Origin: an uncultured Fidelibacterota bacterium
GTDB lineage: Bacteria > Fidelibacterota > Marinisomatia > Marinisomatales > UBA1611
DNA: 38,116 bases
NCBI GenBank assembly: GCA_902611135.1
Contig: CACLYL010000009.1
Coordinates: 1-38,116 of the forward strand
Direction: 5' to 3'
Positions 33,791 through 38,116 of the stretch are shown here, piece by piece; the stretch's first letter is position 1; every line of letters begins with the position of its first letter. A model generated the notes under the pieces. It was not told where the DNA came from and searched no databases. It saw only the letters and a program-made list of their open reading frames with translations. The position numbers and the translations under genes were made by a program.

Positions 33791-34126
33791 ATGGATATTT
33801 TATTTGCAAATGCTCAGTCCACACAAAATAGTGGTGGAGGGTTAGCAGCATTTTTACCTTTCATCCTTATTATGTTTATAATTTATTTTCTAATGATTCG
33901 TCCTCAGACTAAAAGACAAAAGCAAAAGGAATTGATGAGAGATTCTTTAAAAAAAGGGGATAAGATTGTAACAATTGGTGGTATTCATGGTACAATTCAA
34001 GGTTTTAAAGAAAAAAACACTTTAGTCCTGGTAAAAATCGACAATAATACAAATATTACTATTAATAAAACCGCAGTTACTGGATTATTTGGTCAGGTAC
34101 AAGATTCAGAATTTCAACAAAGTTAA
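33791..34126 (+). CDS. yajC: Sec translocase accessory subunit YajC
   Basis: 111 residues with one TM helix (~20-38) followed by the diagnostic 'MIRPQTKRQKQKELMRDSLKKGDKIVTIGGIHG'. YajC associates with SecDF-YidC at the inner membrane; secD and secF are not in the window. The first residues are unusually Ala/Gln/Gly rich but contain no cleavage signal. A GAGG element upstream of the ATG at 33791 supports the start. It is separated by short gaps from the kinase gene before it and fmt after it. Confidence 0.95.
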   Translation: MDILFANAQSTQNSGGGLAAFLPFILIMFIIYFLMIRPQTKRQKQKELMRDSLKKGDKIVTIGGIHGTIQGFKEKNTLVLVKIDNNTNITINKTAVTGLFGQVQDSEFQQS

Positions 34127-34180
34127 TTTGATTAAATTTAATGGAATCCAAAAAAATATAATTTTCTAAATAAATTAATT

Positions 34181-35101
34181 ATGAAAATTATTTTTATGGG
34201 CAATCCTGAATTTGCAATTCCTACTCTTTCAAAACTCATTGATAGTAGACATGAAGTTGTCGCAGTTGTTTCTAACTGTAAAAAAAATATCGGAAGGAAT
34301 AATAAAAAATCTTTTACCCCAGTTGGAAATTATGCAAATGAAAAAAAAATACCGCTTATTACTCCCAATTCATTGAAAAGTTTGGATCTTAGAAAAAAAC
34401 TACTTTCTTTTAATCCTGATATATTTGTAGTTGTTGCATACAAAATACTGCCACCATCACTAATTAATCTACCAAAATTTGGTTCATTAAATTTGCATGC
34501 ATCCTTATTACCAAAATATAGAGGAGCTGGTCCCATACAATGGGCACTAATAAATGGAGATAAAACTACAGGTGTTACAATATTTCAAATTAGTTCAAAG
34601 GTTGACACTGGCCAAGTATTGGATAAGGTAGGGGTCAAAATAGAGGAGGAGGATAATATGTTTACGTTGGGTATGAGATTATGCACAATTGGAGCAGATC
34701 TAATGCATAGTGTTCTAAATAATTTAGAGAGCGGAAATTTAAAAAGAGAAAGTCAAGATGTGAATAATATTAGTTTTGCTCCAAAAATAACAAAAGAAAT
34801 GTTAATTATTGATTGGAGTTTGCCCGCTCAAAGGATTCATAATTGGGTCAGAGGACTATCACCGTGGCCTGGGATGTACACAACCTTCCAAGGTAAAAAA
34901 ATAATTCTTTTTAAAACAAAAGTTATTGATGGAACTGCAAATATAGGTGAAGTAATTATTAAAGAAAATGAATGTTTTATTGGTACAGGTTATAAACTTT
35001 TATCTATTTTGGAGATTCAAAAAGAAGGAAAAAAAAAGATGCCAATTAGAAATTTTTTGATGGGCTTTTCTTTCCCATCAGGCTCTATTTTCGGAAAATG
35101 A
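34181..35101 (+). CDS. fmt: Methionyl-tRNA formyltransferase
   Basis: 306 residues; formylates initiator Met-tRNA using 10-formyl-THF. Visible: the N-terminal 'FMGNPEFAIPTL', the active-site 'LNLHASLLPKYRGAGPIQWAL' with catalytic Asn and His, and 'SSKVDTGQVL' with the catalytic Asp. The C-terminal tRNA-binding domain holds 'IHNWVRGLSPWPGMYT'. Length is standard. It overlaps rsmB by 4 nt. Peptide deformylase, its usual partner, is not seen upstream. Confidence 0.96.
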   Translation: MKIIFMGNPEFAIPTLSKLIDSRHEVVAVVSNCKKNIGRNNKKSFTPVGNYANEKKIPLITPNSLKSLDLRKKLLSFNPDIFVVVAYKILPPSLINLPKFGSLNLHASLLPKYRGAGPIQWALINGDKTTGVTIFQISSKVDTGQVLDKVGVKIEEEDNMFTLGMRLCTIGADLMHSVLNNLESGNLKRESQDVNNISFAPKITKEMLIIDWSLPAQRIHNWVRGLSPWPGMYTTFQGKKIILFKTKVIDGTANIGEVIIKENECFIGTGYKLLSILEIQKEGKKKMPIRNFLMGFSFPSGSIFGK

Positions 35102-36405
35102 AAAAGGATAAAAGATTCCTTACAGTTAAGGTTTTGAATAAATTCGATGAAAGTAATAAAAAGTTGCAATTAGTACGAAATCAAATATTGATCAATTTAA
35201 ATTCAAATGAAAGATCTTATGTAATAGCATCAACTAATGATATCACGCGCCTAAAAGGAAGACTTGATCTGTTGATTTCTAAAATTTCAAATAAGAAAGT
35301 AGATCAAATTAATATTAAATTATTAAACATTTTACGTTTAGGGTTTTATGAAATTCTATATTGTAAAAAAACCCCAAATTATGCAACTGTTAGTTCATTA
35401 GTTAACCTAGCAAAATCAACCGCAAATAAAAAAGCTTCTGGATTTATTAACTTTATTTTAAGAAAATTAATTTCAGAAACTAAAAAGAGAAGTCCTTTCG
35501 AAAGTTATAAAAAATTCTCAGATTGGAATTCCTTTCCACAATGGATACAAAAAAGGTGGAAAAAAAACTTTGGCAAAGACAATTACTTGCTTTTGATGAA
35601 CCACTTTAACACAAAACAAGGCTTATATGTAAGGATAAATTCAAACATAGGATATGAAAAAATAGTAGGTAGTTTAGATGATAAGGATCTATCGTATGAA
35701 GTCTTTAGTCAAAATTTTATTAGATTAAACAAAGGCATAAAAAAAATTCTTAAATCAAATCTATTTAAACATGGTTTAATTTCCATTCAGGATCCAGCTG
35801 CTGGTGCTGTTGTTAATTTGTTAGATCTTAAGGAGGGTGATACTGTTTTAGATGTTTGCGCAGCTCCAGGAACTAAATCTATTTTTATTTCAGAGATTAT
35901 TGGGTGTAAAGGTAAAGTATATGCTTATGATTGTAATGAGCAACGAATAGAAACTGCAAAAAATGATTTATCAAGAAATGGTTTAAATAATATAATTTGG
36001 GAACAAAAAGATGCTAAAATAGATATTTATCCAACTTCAAAAAAAATCTTGGTAGATGTTCCTTGCACTGGGACTGGTGTAATTGGTAAAAAACCAGATA
36101 TTAAATGGAGACGAAATCCACGCGATATAGAAGAGATGGCTAAACTACAATTTCAAATATTACAAAACATGTCCAAATTTTTGGAAATTGGAGGTATTAT
36201 GATTTATTCTACATGTTCAATGGAAAAGGAAGAAAACTGGGATGTAGTTGAGCTATTTTTAAAATATAATGTTAATTTTAAACTGGTAAAGATAACAAAT
36301 TTTCAATATCCTGAATGGATAGATTCTAATGGATGTTTAATGACGATTCCTCATATACATAAAGTTAGTGGCATATTTGCCGCAAAATTAAATAAATATG
36401 CCTAA
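35098..36405 (+). CDS. rsmB: 16S rRNA m5C967 methyltransferase RsmB
   Basis: 435 residues. An N-terminal NusB-like RNA-binding domain (~1-140; 'LKGRLDLLISKI' and 'ILRLGFYEILYCKKTPNYATVSSLVNLAK') precedes the SAM-dependent methyltransferase domain. Motif I is 'VLDVCAAPGTKS', and the two functional cysteines lie in 'DVPCTGTGVIGKKPDIKW' and 'MIYSTCSMEKEEN'. Length is normal. It overlaps fmt by 4 nt and the PASTA gene by 8 nt. The fmt-rsmB order is widely conserved. Confidence 0.96.
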   Translation: MKKDKRFLTVKVLNKFDESNKKLQLVRNQILINLNSNERSYVIASTNDITRLKGRLDLLISKISNKKVDQINIKLLNILRLGFYEILYCKKTPNYATVSSLVNLAKSTANKKASGFINFILRKLISETKKRSPFESYKKFSDWNSFPQWIQKRWKKNFGKDNYLLLMNHFNTKQGLYVRINSNIGYEKIVGSLDDKDLSYEVFSQNFIRLNKGIKKILKSNLFKHGLISIQDPAAGAVVNLLDLKEGDTVLDVCAAPGTKSIFISEIIGCKGKVYAYDCNEQRIETAKNDLSRNGLNNIIWEQKDAKIDIYPTSKKILVDVPCTGTGVIGKKPDIKWRRNPRDIEEMAKLQFQILQNMSKFLEIGGIMIYSTCSMEKEENWDVVELFLKYNVNFKLVKITNFQYPEWIDSNGCLMTIPHIHKVSGIFAAKLNKYA

Positions 36406-37156
36406 AAAAGTATTAACCTATTTATTGAGCATAACTATTTTTAGTTTGATTATGTTATTTTTAGCTGATTTATTAGTAATGCCATTTTACGTAAGAATGG
36501 GGTCTGGGAAGTACATGGTAAATGTAATTGGTAAAGAATTGTCATACGGTAAAAAAATTTTAAAAAAAGAAAATTTCAAACCAATTGTATCGGATACTCT
36601 ATTTTCTGCGGTTTATAAACCTGGTGAAATTGTTGATCAATATCCGGAACCAAATAGAAGAGTTAAAGACGGTAGAACTGTTCGTTTGAAAATTGCCCAA
36701 CCAGAAAAAATGGTTACACTGCCAGATTTAATTGGAAGATCGCTTCGAAGTGCAGAATTAGCTCTTATGCAATCTGGATTAGAAATAGATACAGTTTATA
36801 AAGAATATAATTCAGATGTCCCAGAAGGTAATGTTACCTGGCAGTATCCTAGAGGTGGAGATCTATTAAGCAAAGGTATGGGGCTTCATTTGACAATTAG
36901 TTTGGGTGTTCCCCCAAATTTTTTCCAAGTACCTAACCTTTTTGGTTTAAGTAAGAAAAAAGCAATAGCTGATTTAGAGAAAGCTGGCTTTGGGCTTGGG
37001 AAGGTATTCTATAGACAAAATGAAGATTTAATTCCATACACAGTTCTAGATCAATCAATTTCCGCAGAAACTGTTCTAGAAAAAACAACTCAAATCAACT
37101 TAACTGTAAGCGTGCTGGATATGCAAGATATCTTTAATCAAATGATCGATAGATGA
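36398..37156 (+). CDS. Membrane-anchored PASTA-domain protein without a kinase
   Basis: 252 residues. A short cytoplasmic tail and one TM helix (~7-30) are followed by three PASTA repeats (~40-101, 103-172, 175-240), recognisable by 'VDQYPEPNRRVKDGRTVRLKIA', 'LPDLIGRSLRSAELALMQSGLEI' and 'VPNLFGLSKKKAIADLEKAGFGLG'. PASTA domains bind peptidoglycan fragments or penicillin-binding-protein partners. No Ser/Thr kinase or transpeptidase domain is present, so the protein is probably a periplasmic wall-sensing or scaffolding factor. It follows fmt-rsmB, where Firmicutes place the PASTA kinase PrkC. Confidence 0.88.
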   Translation: MPKKVLTYLLSITIFSLIMLFLADLLVMPFYVRMGSGKYMVNVIGKELSYGKKILKKENFKPIVSDTLFSAVYKPGEIVDQYPEPNRRVKDGRTVRLKIAQPEKMVTLPDLIGRSLRSAELALMQSGLEIDTVYKEYNSDVPEGNVTWQYPRGGDLLSKGMGLHLTISLGVPPNFFQVPNLFGLSKKKAIADLEKAGFGLGKVFYRQNEDLIPYTVLDQSISAETVLEKTTQINLTVSVLDMQDIFNQMIDR

Positions 37157-37728
37157 ATTCAAAAGAATTTTACAGGAAATTATTACATATTTCGTCCTGT
37201 TCTATAGCTTTAAGTTATTTATGGTTTTTTAAAGATAGGTCAATAATGTTAATAATAGTTGGCACATTAACCATAATGTCAATTGTTATTGAACTTTTAA
37301 GGAAAAAGAGTAATTATATTCAAAAGATCTTTGAAAGATATTTTAATTTCATGTTAAGAAAAAATGAAATTAAAGGATCTTTTACAGGGGCAACATGGCT
37401 ACTTTTAGGTAATTTTTTAACTATTTTTATCTTTCCTATTTTTGTTGCAGTGCCAGCACTCCTTTATTTATCAATCGGAGATGCTATAGCTGCATTGGTA
37501 GGTAAAAATTTTAGAAGATTTACAATTGGTAGAAAAAGTCTAATAGGTTCTTTTTTTGGCTTTTTATGTGGATTAATATTTGTCAGTTTAGTTAATAAAG
37601 TTTTACCATTTTATGTAGTCATGTTTGGATCGATAGTTGCTATGATTACAGAAATCTTGCCTATTGCGATTGATGATAATCTATCAATTCCCTTGTTGTC
37701 AGGATTGACAATAATGATATTAACATGA
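37153..37728 (+). CDS. Polyprenol-kinase / CDP-diglyceride-synthase-like membrane protein
   Basis: 191 residues, about six TM helices. 'FYRKLLHISS' near the N-terminus and 'SIGDAIAALVGKNFRRFTIGRKSLIGSFFGFLCG' (~110-143) match the shared core of dolichol kinase, phytol/farnesol kinase and phosphatidate cytidylyltransferase proteins. The Asp of 'GDAIAA' and the following basic and Ser residues form the CTP-binding signature. The protein is shorter than CdsA (~270), which favours the phytol/dolichol-kinase-like group. The lipid substrate is unknown. It overlaps the PASTA gene and the BatA-like gene by 4 nt each. Confidence 0.78.
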   Translation: MNSKEFYRKLLHISSCSIALSYLWFFKDRSIMLIIVGTLTIMSIVIELLRKKSNYIQKIFERYFNFMLRKNEIKGSFTGATWLLLGNFLTIFIFPIFVAVPALLYLSIGDAIAALVGKNFRRFTIGRKSLIGSFFGFLCGLIFVSLVNKVLPFYVVMFGSIVAMITEILPIAIDDNLSIPLLSGLTIMILT

Positions 37729-38116
37729 ACTTTTTAAACCCCATAGTGTTTTGGTTGCTAGGATTTATTTTAGTTCCGATTATAATTCACTTTATAAATC
37801 AATATAATTCAAAAAAGTTAAGATTTAGTACCGTTAGGTTTTTAAAAACACTAGAATCTAGCTCAATTAGGAGATTTAGGTTAAAAGAACTTCTTTTATT
37901 ATTCATTAGAATAATAATCATAATATTATTGATAGTGCTTTTTTCAAGACCAGTAACAAAGGGTTTTTTGCCCGATTGGATAAGTAGCAATCAAGAAACT
38001 ATGTCTTTATTTATTTTAGACAATTCCGCAAGCATGAGTAAAAGTAATGATGACCTTTCTAATGTTGATCAAATTAAATCAAATGCGATAGCAATTTTAC
38101 CTTCCATTAACCCTGA
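37725..38116 (+). CDS. BatA-domain / VWA-domain membrane protein, 5' part
   Basis: The ATG at 37725 overlaps the previous stop (ATGA), and the frame is open to the window edge (130 codons). The N-terminus 'NPIVFWLLGFILVPIIIHFI' followed by 'KKLRFSTVRFLKTLESSSIRR' and a second TM helix is the BatA (aerotolerance regulator N-terminal) domain. After that 'SLFILDNSASMSKSND' begins a von Willebrand A-like domain with a DxSxS MIDAS motif. Such proteins are common in FCB-group genomes, often next to MoxR ATPases. The rest lies outside the window. Confidence 0.85.
   Translation, partial: MNFLNPIVFWLLGFILVPIIIHFINQYNSKKLRFSTVRFLKTLESSSIRRFRLKELLLLFIRIIIIILLIVLFSRPVTKGFLPDWISSNQETMSLFILDNSASMSKSNDDLSNVDQIKSNAIAILPSINP

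Noticed and set aside
34157-34162. TATAAT upstream of fmt as a promoter -10 box
   Set aside because: No -35 element at a suitable distance (TTGATT is 23 bp away), and such hexamers are common by chance in this composition.

Overview
This AT-rich window (roughly 70% A+T by eye) is an almost gap-free stretch of chromosome from a Gram-negative bacterium. It carries an outer-membrane beta-barrel protein, several lipoproteins with clear lipoboxes, an LppC-like periplasmic protein and MotB/OmpA and PASTA envelope proteins. A PorX-type response regulator/PglZ protein sits directly before tsaE, an arrangement I associate with the Bacteroidetes-Chlorobi-Marinimicrobia (FCB) group. Together with the marine-looking sulfotransferase and YfhO genes, the low GC and the very tight gene packing, this suggests an uncultivated marine FCB bacterium, possibly SAR406/Marinimicrobia. 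That placement is inference; there is no rRNA or other taxonomic marker here.

Layout. 1-2151 is the 3' end of an outer-membrane protein gene. 2148-6284 is a signalling pair: a CHASE2 class III adenylate cyclase and a PorX-like receiver-PglZ protein. 6284-10501 is a tightly overlapping housekeeping operon (tsaE, tsaB, accD, surE, guaA). 10542-11600 holds two tandem secreted MORN-like paralogues. 11696-14079 is the only minus-strand block: a small exported protein and a motA-motB stator-like pair. From 14243 to 25884 a plus-strand run encodes envelope and peptidoglycan functions (a BamE-like lipoprotein, an LppC-like protein, pgeF, uppP), a Na+/solute symporter, holA, an ECF sigma factor with a putative membrane partner, a GGDEF protein, a TPR protein and a LolB-like lipoprotein whose reading frame has no ATG, GTG or TTG start. 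25886-32570 is a surface-glycan cluster (polyprenyl-phosphate glycosyltransferase, two sulfotransferase-like proteins, two further glycosyltransferases, a YfhO-like protein). 32575-38116 holds a histidine kinase, yajC, fmt, rsmB, a kinase-less PASTA protein, a polyprenol-kinase/CDP-transferase-like membrane protein and the 5' end of a BatA/VWA gene.

How it fits together. Envelope construction and signalling dominate. Two nucleotide second-messenger synthases (cAMP and c-di-GMP), a PglZ phosphodiesterase-type protein, a histidine kinase and an ECF sigma factor lie among genes for lipoprotein handling, undecaprenyl-phosphate recycling, peptidoglycan quality control and glycan decoration. Most neighbouring genes overlap by 1-14 nt (ATGA, TGATG, TTGA junctions), implying long translationally coupled operons.

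I found no tRNA, rRNA, CRISPR array, insertion sequence, phage gene or convincing intrinsic terminator. Once the unstarted lipoprotein frame at 25285-25884 is counted, no gene-free stretch exceeds 300 bases; the longest are about 165 bp at 14080-14242 and 145 bp at 12188-12332.
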